From an uncultured Acetatifactor sp. (GTDB lineage Bacteria; Bacillota; Clostridia; Lachnospirales; Lachnospiraceae), in the NCBI RefSeq assembly GCF_910585425.1, contig NZ_CAJUCP010000006.1, positions 1-64,000 on the forward strand: a stretch of 64,000 nt of DNA, given 5' to 3'. A model generated the notes under the pieces. It saw only the letters and a list, made by a program, of their open reading frames with translations. It had not been told where the DNA came from and made no database searches. Position numbers and translations under genes: made by a program. Of this stretch, positions 33,649-41,763 are shown piece by piece. Position 1 is the first letter of the stretch. Every line of letters starts with the position of its first letter.

Positions 33649-34464
33649 TTATATATGGGTACGTCCAAGCTGCCAGAAAGCCACGGCGCTGGCCGCAGCC
33701 ACATTGAGGGAATCCACCCCGTGGGCCATGGGGATGCGCACTGTATAGTCGCTGTCCGAAATGGTGTCTGCCGCCAGGCCGTCCCCCTCGGAACCCAGGA
33801 TGACCGCCAGCTTGTCCGCTGCCATAAGCCGGGGGTCATCGATGCTTACGGACTGCCCGCTCAGCGCCATGGAGGCAGTCTGAAAGCCCAGCGCCCTTAA
33901 AACAGGCACTGACGCTTCCTGGCCAAGGAACGTCCAGGGAATCTGGAAGACGGTTCCCATACTGACCCGGATGGCGCGGCGGTACAGGGGATTGGTACAG
34001 GAGGGTGTCAAAATGACGGCATCCATCCCCAGCGCGGCGGCAGAGCGGAAGATGGCGCCCACATTGGTGGGGTTCATAATCCTCTCCAGCACGGCGATAC
34101 GGCGGGCATGGGCGCAGACCTCACTGACAGCAGGGAGCTCACGGCGGCGCATGGCGCACAGAATGCCGCGGGTCAGATGAAAACCCACGAGCTGCGTCAG
34201 CACATCCAGGCTGGCAGTGTAGACAGGGATATCCTGACAGCGGCCGATGATCTGGCTGGCCTGTCCGTCCACGTCCTTTTCCTCCACCAGCATGGAGACG
34301 GGGACATAGTCCTGATCCAGGGCGCGCTCAATGACCTTGGGGCTTTCCGCGACAAATATCCCATAGTCAGGTTCCCGGTAATGATAGAGCTGTATCTCCG
34401 ACAGGCGCGCATAGACATCCAGTTCCGGCGCGGAAAAATCTGTGATGGGAATGATATTTGGCAT
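33649..34464 (-). CDS. SpoU/TrmH-family RNA 2'-O-methyltransferase
   Basis: The 271-residue protein has an N-terminal substrate-binding domain and the knotted SPOUT domain with its three motifs: ERIMNPTNVGAIFRSAAALG, AVILGSEGDGL and RIPMAHGVDSLNVAAASAV. It should methylate a ribose in rRNA or tRNA with S-adenosylmethionine (RlmB/TsnR/YsgA-like). Start 34464 follows GGAGGAG. The same frame stays open for about 340 codons upstream to 35496, but that extension has no sense as protein and runs through the gene on the other strand. Minus-strand promoter TTGACA-17-TATACT lies upstream (about 34537-34565). Confidence 0.88.
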   Translation of the reverse strand: MPNIIPITDFSAPELDVYARLSEIQLYHYREPDYGIFVAESPKVIERALDQDYVPVSMLVEEKDVDGQASQIIGRCQDIPVYTASLDVLTQLVGFHLTRGILCAMRRRELPAVSEVCAHARRIAVLERIMNPTNVGAIFRSAAALGMDAVILTPSCTNPLYRRAIRVSMGTVFQIPWTFLGQEASVPVLRALGFQTASMALSGQSVSIDDPRLMAADKLAVILGSEGDGLAADTISDSDYTVRIPMAHGVDSLNVAAASAVAFWQLGRTHI

Positions 34465-34593
34465 GGCTGTCTCCTCCGGACTTACGTTCCTTCCTCGTTG
34501 GCTTGCCTGTGGAGTGCATGACAGGCAGATATTTTTGTCAGTATATAGCAGCATGGATTCCTTGTCAAGGAAAAGCGTCCGCTTTTGACAGAC

Positions 34594-34646
34594 GGGAAGT
34601 CTATTTCGTTTAACGGTAAAGTTTTCCTCAATTTTGCCGAAATAAA
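34594..34646 (-). repeat. Dispersed 53-bp repeat, copy 2
   Basis: See copy 1 at 31628-31680; 50 of 53 bases match. Here it lies about 30 bases upstream of the methyltransferase promoter. Confidence 0.85.
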
Positions 34647-34743
34647 AACCAGAAAGATTGTATCCTGATAAAAAGGGTACAGCCTGCAGGAGAGACAGAC
34701 AGGCATCAAAGGATGATGCGTAAAAAGCTATGGAGGGCAGAAA

Positions 34744-35454
34744 ATGGAAAAAATAGGAAATTATTATCAGAGCAGCCTTTATGAGAAGACGACGCAGGCT
34801 GCAAAGGATGCGGACAGAGCGAAGGCAGGCAGCGCGAAGAAGGCCAATGCCTCCGGGGAGGGCAAGAAGGCTCCCACCCTGAGCAAGGCGGCCCAGAACC
34901 TGCTGAAGGAGCTGAAGAAGACCTACAGCAACATGGACTTCATCGTGGCCGATTTCGAGACGGACGAGGAGGCGGCTTCCCTGATGTCCCGGGGCACGGC
35001 AGAGTACAGCGCTCTCTTCACGCCGGAAGAGCTGGAGAAGATGGCTGCGGACGAGGACGTGAAGAACAAGAATATGAAGATCCTGGACGGCGCCGTGTCC
35101 AAGCTGGACGAGATGAAGACAAAGCTTGGCGACAAGGCGGATGATGTGACCCGGATCGGCATATCCTTCGGCGACGACGGAGAGGTCTCCTTCTTCGCGG
35201 AGCTGGAGAAGAACAGCGAGAAGCAGCGGGAGCGCATCGAAAAGCAGCGCGAGGATAAGAAAGACGCCGCAAAGGAAAACGGCAAGGCAGAGGCCGCGGA
35301 ATATCTGGCCCACGGAAAGGCCACCGGCAAGCGCACCACCGTATATGCCTCCACGATAGAGGAGCTGGCGGAGAAAATCGCAAATGTGGACTGGAACGCC
35401 GTAAAAGAGGAGCGCCAGAGCACCACAGGCCAGCGTTTTGACTTCACCGTATAG
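34744..35454 (+). CDS. Uncharacterised acidic/lysine-rich protein (DUF6033-like)
   Basis: This 236-residue soluble protein has no signal or membrane helix. It has a Lys/Ala-rich disordered start (20-45), then SKAAQNLLKELKKTYSNMDFIVADF, EYSALFTPEELEKMAADEDVKNKN, ISFGDDGEVSFFAELEKNSEKQRERIEKQRE and a C-terminal helix pair. This pattern recurs in Lachnospiraceae proteins that I recall as DUF6033, but I cannot confirm the family number. High charge and coiled-coil tendency suggest a scaffold or secreted-type substrate. The gene is followed by a weak hairpin AACC-att-GGTT plus TTTT. No function can be given. Confidence 0.6.
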   Translation: MEKIGNYYQSSLYEKTTQAAKDADRAKAGSAKKANASGEGKKAPTLSKAAQNLLKELKKTYSNMDFIVADFETDEEAASLMSRGTAEYSALFTPEELEKMAADEDVKNKNMKILDGAVSKLDEMKTKLGDKADDVTRIGISFGDDGEVSFFAELEKNSEKQRERIEKQREDKKDAAKENGKAEAAEYLAHGKATGKRTTVYASTIEELAEKIANVDWNAVKEERQSTTGQRFDFTV

Positions 35455-35509
35455 AGTTTTCGGAAAGAAAGCGGGTAACCATTGGTTATTTTGCATAAAA
35501 AAAGCTTCG

Positions 35510-35549
35510 TAGTGTCATCATAGTTGCATGGGCTCCTGTGATGGCACTA
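35510..35549 (+). other. Inverted repeat in the leader of the cyclophilin gene
   Basis: TAGTGTCATCA (35510-35520) pairs with TGATGGCACTA (35539-35549) with one G-U pair. It ends 35 bases before the start codon and may affect mRNA stability. Confidence 0.4.
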
Positions 35550-35584
35550 TTGTTGCGGGACGAAAGGAAAGAAAGGGAGAGAAA

Positions 35585-36268
35585 ATGAAAAAGAGATTGT
35601 TGGGCATTTTGCTGGTAGCAGTAATGGCAGTATCGCTGGCGGCCTGCGGGGACAAGGAAAAGCAGGAATCCTCCGAGGACTCGGGGCAGGAGACAAGCCC
35701 TGCCCAGGAGAGCGCGCAGGAGGAAGAGGAAGCCGGCACCGAAGGGGCCGTGGACGCCTCCGGGAAGCATCATGTGGAGATTGTGGTGAAGGATTACGGC
35801 ACCATTTCCGTGGAGCTGGACGGGGATGCGGCGCCAATCACGGTGGAGAATTTCCTGAAGCTGGCGGGGGAGGGATTCTATGACGGATTGACCTTCCACC
35901 GCATAATTTCGGGCTTTATGATACAGGGCGGGGATCCCCTGGGCAATGGCAGAGGCGGCTCCGAGGAGCAGATCAAGGGCGAGTTTTCCAAGAACGGGGT
36001 GGAGAACAACCTGTCCCACACCAGGGGGGCCATCTCCATGGCGCGCTCCCAGATGATGGACAGCGCCAGCTCCCAGTTCTTCATCGTCCACGCCGACAGC
36101 GTCTTCCTGGACGGAGAGTACGCCTGCTTCGGGTATGTGACGGAGGGTATGGAGGTGGTGGACGCCATCTGCGACGCCATCACGGAGGAAGCCTATATTC
36201 CTGACAGTAATAACACAGTGGAGAGCCAGTATCAGCCTGTCATTGAGAGTGTAAAAGTTATCGATTGA
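35585..36268 (+). CDS. Cyclophilin-type peptidyl-prolyl isomerase lipoprotein
   Basis: The 227-residue precursor has a signal with lipobox VSLAAC, so it is anchored outside the membrane through the Cys near residue 20. An acidic linker of about 35 residues precedes the cyclophilin domain: APITVENFLKLAGEGFYDGL, FHRIISGFMIQGGDP, GAISMARSQMMDSASSQFFI, and YACFGYVTEGMEVVDAI. The catalytic Arg is in FHRII. It should help secreted proteins fold. The start at 35585 follows AAAGGGAG. Monocistronic. Confidence 0.93.
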   Translation: MKKRLLGILLVAVMAVSLAACGDKEKQESSEDSGQETSPAQESAQEEEEAGTEGAVDASGKHHVEIVVKDYGTISVELDGDAAPITVENFLKLAGEGFYDGLTFHRIISGFMIQGGDPLGNGRGGSEEQIKGEFSKNGVENNLSHTRGAISMARSQMMDSASSQFFIVHADSVFLDGEYACFGYVTEGMEVVDAICDAITEEAYIPDSNNTVESQYQPVIESVKVID

Positions 36269-36354
36269 CAAAATATGTGTGAATATTCTATACAAAATAC
36301 CACAATTCCCTCATGCGCACATTTCACAAAAATGCTCTGATTTTGTAAAAAGTG

Positions 36355-36384
36355 CTGACATTTATATGTTTAATCTGTTATAAT
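36355..36384 (+). promoter_or_regulatory. Promoter of the CarD-like gene, CTGACA-18-TATAAT
   Basis: The -35 CTGACA (36355-36360) and a consensus -10 TATAAT (36379-36384) lie about 60 bases before the start. Confidence 0.7.
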
Positions 36385-36446
36385 ATGGGTATAACATATA
36401 GTGGAGATATTGATAGTCAGCAAGCATGCGGAAAGTGAGGGTACAG

Positions 36447-36962
36447 GTGTTTCAGATAGGAGATTATGTGATATGCAGCAACAAGGGCGTCTGTGAGGTA
36501 GAAAATATCACCGTCCTCAATATTTCTGGCGCGGATAAGGAGAAGGAATACTATATTCTGAAGCCTCTTTACTCGGCGGGGAGCACTGTGTATGTGCCGG
36601 TGGATTCCCAGAAGGACCATACCATGCGCAAGGTCCTGGAGCGGACGGAGGCAGAGCGGCTGATCGGTACGATTCCGGAGATTCCGCTATTGGTCATCAC
36701 TAATGACAAAATGACCGAGCAGATGTACAAGGACTGCATGAAGTCCAATGACTGCCAGGAGCTGGTCAAGCTCATCAAGACCATACACCAGCGCAAGCAG
36801 AAGCGCATCCAGGCGGGCCGGAAGATTACGGCGGTGGACGCCAAATACTTCCACCTGGCGGAGGAGAATCTCTACGGGGAGCTGGCGGTGGCCCTGGATT
36901 TGAGCCGGGAAGAGGTAAGCGGCTATATCACGGCTGCCATCAACGGCACCAAGGCGCTGTAG
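36447..36962 (+). CDS. CarD-family transcriptional regulator
   Basis: CarD proteins bind RNA polymerase beta and stabilise open promoter complexes. The 171-residue protein has the Tudor-like RNA polymerase interaction domain at its start (FQIGDYVICSNKGVCEVENI; YYILKPLYSAGSTVYVPVD), then a helical DNA-binding C-terminal domain (ELVKLIKTIHQRKQKRIQAGRKI ... FHLAEENLYGELAVAL). I prefer the GTG at 36447 because GAGG lies 8 bases ahead and family members begin with MF/VFxIGD; the ATG at 36426 would add 7 basic residues. Confidence 0.9.
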   Translation: MFQIGDYVICSNKGVCEVENITVLNISGADKEKEYYILKPLYSAGSTVYVPVDSQKDHTMRKVLERTEAERLIGTIPEIPLLVITNDKMTEQMYKDCMKSNDCQELVKLIKTIHQRKQKRIQAGRKITAVDAKYFHLAEENLYGELAVALDLSREEVSGYITAAINGTKAL

Positions 36963-37000
36963 GATGTAGAGCAGAGATACGTGAATTTTTCAAAAAACTC

Positions 37001-37029
37001 TTTACATTCCGCCGCGAAGGTATTATGAT
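37001..37029 (+). promoter_or_regulatory. Promoter of the thrS transcript, TTTACA-17-TATGAT
   Basis: Well-spaced -35 (37001-37006) and -10 (37024-37029) just ahead of the T-box leader. Confidence 0.55.
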
Positions 37030-37035
37030 TAGGGA

Positions 37036-37328
37036 AGGGATTGAATATCCCTTTGGGAAAGCGTTGAAGAGAAGAGTAGGATGTGAAACGCCTCCAGAGA
37101 GGGCCGCCCGGGAGACCGGGGCTGTGAGCGGCCCAGGCGCGAAGCATTTGAAGACCGTCTCGGAGCGGCCCTTAATCGGGCACGGTGGCCCCGTTACAGG
37201 CAAAGGAAGGCGGCAGCCGGGAGAGGCCCGGGCTGCAACAAGGGTGGAACCGCGTTTTATGGAATCCTGTGGTGGATATGGGATAAAAACGTCCCTTGCA
37301 ATAGCGATATTGCAGGGGGCTTTTTTGC
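37036..37328 (+). promoter_or_regulatory. T-box riboswitch (threonine) with transcription terminator
   Basis: The universal T-box sequence AGGGTGGAACCGCG (37241-37254) is present. It is followed by an intrinsic terminator: CCCTTGCAATA / TATTGCAGGGG (37293-37318) with a T-run at 37321-37326. Upstream lie stem I elements such as AGAGAG and GCTGTGAG-CGG. A candidate specifier codon ACC (Thr) sits at 37154-37156 in TTGAAGACCG; this choice is tentative. Uncharged tRNA-Thr would bind and favour the antiterminator, switching on the small gene and thrS. Confidence 0.9.
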
Positions 37329-37383
37329 GTCAGCATTTCCCGGCCGGATTGGGGTTCACAGGGAGGAAAGGAGATGACAGAAA

Positions 37384-37731
37384 ATGGAAGAGTGCAAGGA
37401 GAGATGCAGGAGGCTGAAGGAGATCTGTTTCGACGGAGAGGTGACCATGACAAAGGCGACACTCTGGATGATTGCGGGCCTGTGCCTGCTGGCGGGGATC
37501 GTCCGGGGGCTGCGGATGGCGCCCATGACCCACGGCGTCATGATCGGCTGTGGCAATGGGAACGGCAGCGGCTGCGGCAATGGGGACAGCAGCGGCTGTG
37601 AGGCCGGCACCGGGAAGCCGGAGCAGGGGAACGAAACAGGTAAGAAAAAAGTAAACAGAAAAGATAAAAAAGGCTGCGGCTGCAGATGCAGATGCGCCGA
37701 CAAAAAGAGAAGGGAGAAGGGACAGAGATGA
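37384..37731 (+). CDS. Small Cys/Gly-rich single-helix protein between the T-box and thrS
   Basis: This protein of 115 residues (or 94 if translated from ATG 37447, which has GGAGAGG ahead) has one membrane helix (LWMIAGLCLLAGIVRG), then APMTHGVMIGCGNGNGSGCG with repeated Gly-Asn-Cys, then a Lys/Arg- and Cys-rich tail (GCGCRCRCADKKRREKGQR). The first start follows AAAGGAG. Its stop overlaps the thrS start (ATGA), giving coupled translation under T-box control. I recall similar short helix-plus-IxxGN proteins in this family of bacteria but not a named family. Metal binding by the Cys clusters is possible. Confidence 0.6.
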   Translation: MEECKERCRRLKEICFDGEVTMTKATLWMIAGLCLLAGIVRGLRMAPMTHGVMIGCGNGNGSGCGNGDSSGCEAGTGKPEQGNETGKKKVNRKDKKGCGCRCRCADKKRREKGQR

Positions 37732-39695
37732 AGATCACATTAAAAGACGGTTCAGTAAAAGAGTACGAGAGTGCGCTCAGCGTGTATGACATCGCCCTGG
37801 ACATCAGCGAGGGGCTGGCAAGGGCGGCCTGCTGCGGCAAGGTGGACGGCAGGGTGGTAGATCTGCGGACAGTCGTTGATGGGGACTGCGAGCTGAGCAT
37901 CTGCACGGCGAATGACGCGGAGGGCCTTTCCACCATCCGCCACACGGCATCCCATGTGCTGGCGGAGGCGGTGAAGAATCTCTTCCCCCAGGTGAAGCTG
38001 GCCATCGGCCCCAGCATCGACACAGGGTTTTACTACGATTTCGACCACGAGCCTTTTTCCAGGGAGGACCTGGATGCCATCGAGGCCCAGATGAAGAAAA
38101 TCATCAAGCAGGGCGCGAAGCTGGAGCGCTTTACCCTGCCCCGGGACGAGGCGGTGCGGTTCATGGAGGACAGGGGCGAGCCCTACAAGGTGGAGCTGAT
38201 CCGGGACCTGCCCGAGGACGCGGAGATTTCCTTCTACAGGCAGGGGGATTTCGTGGATCTCTGCGCCGGGCCCCACCTGATGAGCACAAAGGGAGTGAAG
38301 GCCTTTAAGCTGATTTCCTCCTCCATGGCCTACTGGAGAGGGGATTCCGACAGGGCCAGGCTCCAGCGCATCTATGGCACCGCTTATAATAAGAAAGAAG
38401 AGCTTGCGGCCCATCTGGAGCGCATGGAGGACGCAAAGCGCCGGGACCACAACAGGCTGGGCCGGGAGATGGAGCTGTTCACCACCGTGGACGTGATTGG
38501 TCAGGGCCTGCCGCTTTTGACTCCCAAGGGGACGAAGATGGTCATGAAGCTCCAGCGCTGGATCGAAGACCTGGAGGACAAGGAGTGGGGGTATGTGCGC
38601 ACCAGGACCCCGCTGATGGCAAAGAGCGACCTGTACAAGATTTCCGGCCACTGGGACCACTACAAGGAGGGCATGTTCGTGCTGGGGGACGAGGAAAAAG
38701 ACAAGGAAGTCTTCGCCCTGCGCCCCATGACCTGCCCCTTCCAGTACTATGTGTTCAAGAACAGCCAGAAGTCCTACAGGGATCTGCCCTGCCGCTATGG
38801 AGAGACCTCCACGTTGTTCCGCAACGAGGACTCCGGGGAGATGCACGGCCTCACCAGGGTAAGGCAGTTCACTATTTCCGAGGGGCATCTGATCGTGCGG
38901 CCGGACCAGATGGTGCAGGAGTTCAAGGGCTGCATCGCCCTGGCCCAGTATTGCCTGCAGACCCTGGGGCTGGAGGAGGACGTGACCTACCATCTGTCCA
39001 AATGGGATCCGGAGAACCGGGAGAAATATATCGGCGAGCCGGAAGTATGGGAGGAGACGGAAGGCCATATCCGCCAGGTGCTGGGTGAGCTGGGGATTCC
39101 CTTCACCGAGGACGTGGGGGAGGCCGCCTTCTACGGGCCCAAGGTGGACATCAATGCCAGGAACGTGTACGGCAAGGAGGACACCATGATCACCATCCAG
39201 TGGGACGCCCTGCTGGCGGAGCAGTTCGACATGTACTATATCGATGAGAACGGCGACAAGGTGCGCCCTTATATCATCCACAGGACTTCCATCGGCTGCT
39301 ATGAGCGGACGCTGGCCTGGCTGATCGAGAAGTACGCGGGCAAGTTCCCCACCTGGCTGTGCCCGGAGCAGGTGAGGGTGCTTCCGATTTCAGAGAAATA
39401 CGAGGCCTATGCCGCAGATGTGCTGAAAGAGCTGAAGGCGAAGGACATCGATGCCACCGTGGACAACCGCTCCGAAAAAATCGGCTTCAAGATCCGCGAG
39501 GCCAGGCTGGACAGGGTGCCCTACATGCTGGTGGTGGGCCAGCAGGAGGAAGAGGAAGGGCTGGTGTCCGTCAGGAGCCGCTTCGCCGGGGACGAGGGTC
39601 AGAAGCCGTTAGCCGCGTTCCTGGACCAGATCTGCGAGGAGATCCGCACCAAGGAGATCCGAAAAGAGGAAATTCAGGAGAACGCCAAAGCGTAA
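37728..39695 (+). CDS. thrS: Threonyl-tRNA synthetase
   Basis: ThrRS charges tRNA-Thr. The 655-residue enzyme has the N-terminal TGS domain (KITLKDGSVKEYESALSVYD), the editing domain with HTASHVLAEAV and the zinc/editing signature CAGPH, class II catalytic motifs (RPMTCPFQYYVFKNSQKSYRDLP; RNEDSGEMHGLTRVRQF; motif 3 RTSIGCYERTLAWLIEKY) and the anticodon-binding domain (PEQVRVLPISEKYEAYA). ATG 37728 overlaps the stop of the small upstream gene. Expression is under the T-box. Confidence 0.97.
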   Translation: MKITLKDGSVKEYESALSVYDIALDISEGLARAACCGKVDGRVVDLRTVVDGDCELSICTANDAEGLSTIRHTASHVLAEAVKNLFPQVKLAIGPSIDTGFYYDFDHEPFSREDLDAIEAQMKKIIKQGAKLERFTLPRDEAVRFMEDRGEPYKVELIRDLPEDAEISFYRQGDFVDLCAGPHLMSTKGVKAFKLISSSMAYWRGDSDRARLQRIYGTAYNKKEELAAHLERMEDAKRRDHNRLGREMELFTTVDVIGQGLPLLTPKGTKMVMKLQRWIEDLEDKEWGYVRTRTPLMAKSDLYKISGHWDHYKEGMFVLGDEEKDKEVFALRPMTCPFQYYVFKNSQKSYRDLPCRYGETSTLFRNEDSGEMHGLTRVRQFTISEGHLIVRPDQMVQEFKGCIALAQYCLQTLGLEEDVTYHLSKWDPENREKYIGEPEVWEETEGHIRQVLGELGIPFTEDVGEAAFYGPKVDINARNVYGKEDTMITIQWDALLAEQFDMYYIDENGDKVRPYIIHRTSIGCYERTLAWLIEKYAGKFPTWLCPEQVRVLPISEKYEAYAADVLKELKAKDIDATVDNRSEKIGFKIREARLDRVPYMLVVGQQEEEEGLVSVRSRFAGDEGQKPLAAFLDQICEEIRTKEIRKEEIQENAKA

Positions 39696-39857
39696 AAGAG
39701 GAATAGACAGGACGGAATGAGGCATACTAATCCTGACAGGACTGCATACACCGGTGCCACAGGCGCGGCGCATGTCCTGTCCGGATCCGCCGCCTCCGCG
39801 CTGCTTGCCGCGGATCCGCGTGAGCGAAAAGTGACAGCAGCGCAGAAGGAGGCCAAT

Positions 39858-40178
39858 ATGGCGGATTTGAAATGCGCGGTGGAAAACTGCAGCTACAATG
39901 AACAGCACCTGTGCAGCAAAGGGGATATCATGGTAGGCGGACAGAAGGCCTGCTGCTGTGGGGAAACCTGCTGCGAGAGCTTCACCCAGAGACGGGAGGG
40001 CACGGATTCCTTCAAGAGCTCTGTGGTGCATCCCAGCAAGACCATCAGCATAGACTGCGAAGCGGTGAAATGTATGTACAATTCCAACTACAAATGCCAT
40101 GCCGACCATGTGGACATCAAGGGCTGCGGAGCCTGCGACTGCAGGGGCACGGAATGCGCCACATTTACCGAGAAGTAG
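39858..40178 (+). CDS. DUF1540 Cys-rich protein (two domains)
   Basis: Two copies of the Cys-rich DUF1540 module in 106 residues: CAVENCSYNEQHLCSKGDIMV...CCCGETCCESF and CEAVKCMYNSNYKCHADHVDI...GACDCRGTECATF. The cysteines probably bind zinc or another metal. The start at 39858 follows AAGGAGG; a longer frame from 39717 covers the intergenic region with no homology. Function unknown; in Clostridia such proteins are often sporulation-associated. Confidence 0.9.
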   Translation: MADLKCAVENCSYNEQHLCSKGDIMVGGQKACCCGETCCESFTQRREGTDSFKSSVVHPSKTISIDCEAVKCMYNSNYKCHADHVDIKGCGACDCRGTECATFTEK

Positions 40179-40248
40179 GAACGGCAGAAAAAAGATTTAA
40201 GAAGCAAAAAGTAAAAAAGCAAAAAAAGCAAAAAAGAAAAATCGGATA

Positions 40249-40277
40249 TTGACAGCAGATGGAATCTATGGTAGAAT
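40249..40277 (+). promoter_or_regulatory. infC operon promoter, TTGACA-17-TAGAAT
   Basis: The -35 TTGACA (40249-40254) and -10 TAGAAT (40272-40277) are ideally spaced, giving a leader of about 170 bases. Confidence 0.75.
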
Positions 40278-40283
40278 TGCTAA

Positions 40284-40440
40284 ATGTGTGAAGAACACAT
40301 TGACAAAGCAGAGTATCCGCTCTCACCTTACGGCAATCGGGCCAGTAAGCGTTCACGATATGGATTTCACAGGCAGACAGTGGGCTGCCCTGGGCTGAAT
40401 GAGTGAAAGTGGATAGTCATGCTATCCACTTTTCTTATGG
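40284..40440 (+). promoter_or_regulatory. L20-type leader with intrinsic terminator ahead of infC
   Basis: The leader ends in a terminator-like hairpin AAAGTGGATAG / CTATCCACTTT (40406-40432) followed by T-rich sequence, just 8 bases before the infC ribosome site GGAGG (40441-40445). In Bacillus the infC-rpmI-rplT operon is shut off by L20 binding its leader to favour such a terminator; the same layout is seen here. L20 binding itself is inferred. Confidence 0.7.
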
Positions 40441-40454
40441 GGAGGTATAAGACC

Positions 40455-40961
40455 ATTAGCGATTTAATGATTAACGAACAGATTCGGGACAAGGAGATTC
40501 GCCTGGTTGGCGAAGACGGCGCGCAGCTCGGCGTCATGCCTACGAGGGAGGCTATGAGGATGGCTGAGGAGGCGGGCCTGGACTTGGTAAAGATTGCCCC
40601 CACCGCGAAGCCCCCGGTGTGCAAGATTGTCGATTACGGGAAGTACAAGTATGAGATGGTCAGAAAGGAAAAAGAGGCAAAGAAGAAGCAGAGGACCATT
40701 GAAATCAAGGAAATCCGCCTCTCCCCCAATATCGACACCAACGACCTGAACACCAAGGTCAACGCCGCCAGGAAGTTCCTGAGCAAGGGCGACAAGGTGA
40801 AGATAACGCTTCGGTTCCGCGGTCGTGAGATGGCCCATATGAACACCAGCAAGCACATCCTGGACGATTTCGCCCAGAGCGTGGCCGATATCGCGGTGAT
40901 TGAGAAAGCGCCCAAGGTAGAGGGCAGGAGCATGACCATGTTCCTGACGGAAAAGCGCTAG
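40455..40961 (+). CDS. infC: Translation initiation factor IF-3, apparent AUU start
   Basis: IF3 checks start-codon pairing on the 30S subunit. The 168-residue protein reads ISDLMINEQIRDKEIRLVGEDG at the N-terminus and FRGREMAHMNTSKHIL in the C-domain. The only well-placed ribosome site, GGAGG (40441-40445), is 9 bases before ATT at 40455 and 21 bases before the first ATG (40467), so the start is very likely AUU, the classical autoregulated infC start. A start from ATG 40419 would lie inside the terminator hairpin. Confidence 0.95.
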   Translation: MSDLMINEQIRDKEIRLVGEDGAQLGVMPTREAMRMAEEAGLDLVKIAPTAKPPVCKIVDYGKYKYEMVRKEKEAKKKQRTIEIKEIRLSPNIDTNDLNTKVNAARKFLSKGDKVKITLRFRGREMAHMNTSKHILDDFAQSVADIAVIEKAPKVEGRSMTMFLTEKR

Positions 40962-41050
40962 AGCGCAAGGCTTCATATATAAACGGCGTCTGCTGTAAAG
41001 GACCTATCGCCGAGTATATATAGATTATTTAAATTTAGGAGGAAATTGCT

Positions 41051-41251
41051 ATGCCCAAAATGAAGACAAACAGATCTGCTGCAAAGCGTTTTAAAATGAC
41101 CGGAACGGGTAAGCTGAAAAGGAACAAGGCTTACAAGAGCCATATCTTGACCAAGAAGTCTCGCAAGACCAAGCGTAATCTGCGTAAGCCCGCTATAACG
41201 GACAAGACGAACGAGAAGAACATGAAGAAGATCCTGCCCTACTTGAAATAG
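41051..41251 (+). CDS. rpmI: 50S ribosomal protein L35
   Basis: 66 residues, very basic, with the family start PKMKTNRSAAKRFKMTGTGK. AGGAGGAAATTGCT precedes the ATG. Second gene in the infC-rpmI-rplT operon. Confidence 0.97.
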   Translation: MPKMKTNRSAAKRFKMTGTGKLKRNKAYKSHILTKKSRKTKRNLRKPAITDKTNEKNMKKILPYLK

Positions 41252-41288
41252 TTACGCAGTATAAATTTGAATCAGGAGGAGATTAAGA

Positions 41289-41645
41289 ATGGCAAGAATT
41301 AAAGGTGGCTTGAACGCCAAGAAAAAACATAAAAGAGTATTGAAGCTCGCAAAGGGCTACAGGGGAGCGAGGAGCAAACAGTACAGGATTGCGAAGCAGT
41401 CCGTCATGAGGGCCCTCGCCACCGCATACAGGGGCAGAAAAGAGAGGAAGCGTCAGTTCAGGCAGCTCTGGATCGCGCGTATCAACGCCGCGGCCAGGAT
41501 GAACGGCCTGTCCTACAGCAGGTTCATGTACGGCCTGAAGCTGGCTGAGGTGGAAATCAACAGGAAGATGCTGGCAGAGATGGCAGTGAACGATGCCGAC
41601 GGCTTCAAGACGCTGGCAGAGCTGGCCAAGAGCAAGCTGGCATGA
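41289..41645 (+). CDS. rplT: 50S ribosomal protein L20
   Basis: 118 residues with the signature ARIKGGLNAKKKHKRVLKLA and RQLWIARINAAAR. Binds 23S rRNA early in assembly and probably the operon leader. AGGAGGAG precedes the start; a terminator follows. Confidence 0.97.
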   Translation: MARIKGGLNAKKKHKRVLKLAKGYRGARSKQYRIAKQSVMRALATAYRGRKERKRQFRQLWIARINAAARMNGLSYSRFMYGLKLAEVEINRKMLAEMAVNDADGFKTLAELAKSKLA

Positions 41646-41650
41646 CCAGG

Positions 41651-41687
41651 CAAACCCCGGGAACAGAGTCTGTCCCGGGGTTTTTTG
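41651..41687 (+). terminator. Terminator of the infC-rpmI-rplT operon
   Basis: AACCCCGGGA / TCCCGGGGTT hairpin followed by TTTTTT. Confidence 0.92.
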
Positions 41688-41763
41688 TAAAAGGCCTTCT
41701 CCGGACAGGGAGGGCGAATAGACGGCAGGGATTCCGGAATGCGGAAACGGGACAGGAGGTAAT

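Noticed and set aside
34465..35496. N-terminal extension of the SpoU methyltransferase frame
   Set aside because: Antisense to another gene; the ATG at 34464 has GGAGGAG and begins the family fold.
39783..39817. GGATCCGC / GCGGATCC hairpin between thrS and the DUF1540 gene as a terminator
   Set aside because: No T-run follows; kept only as a note. The rest of that gap shows nothing.
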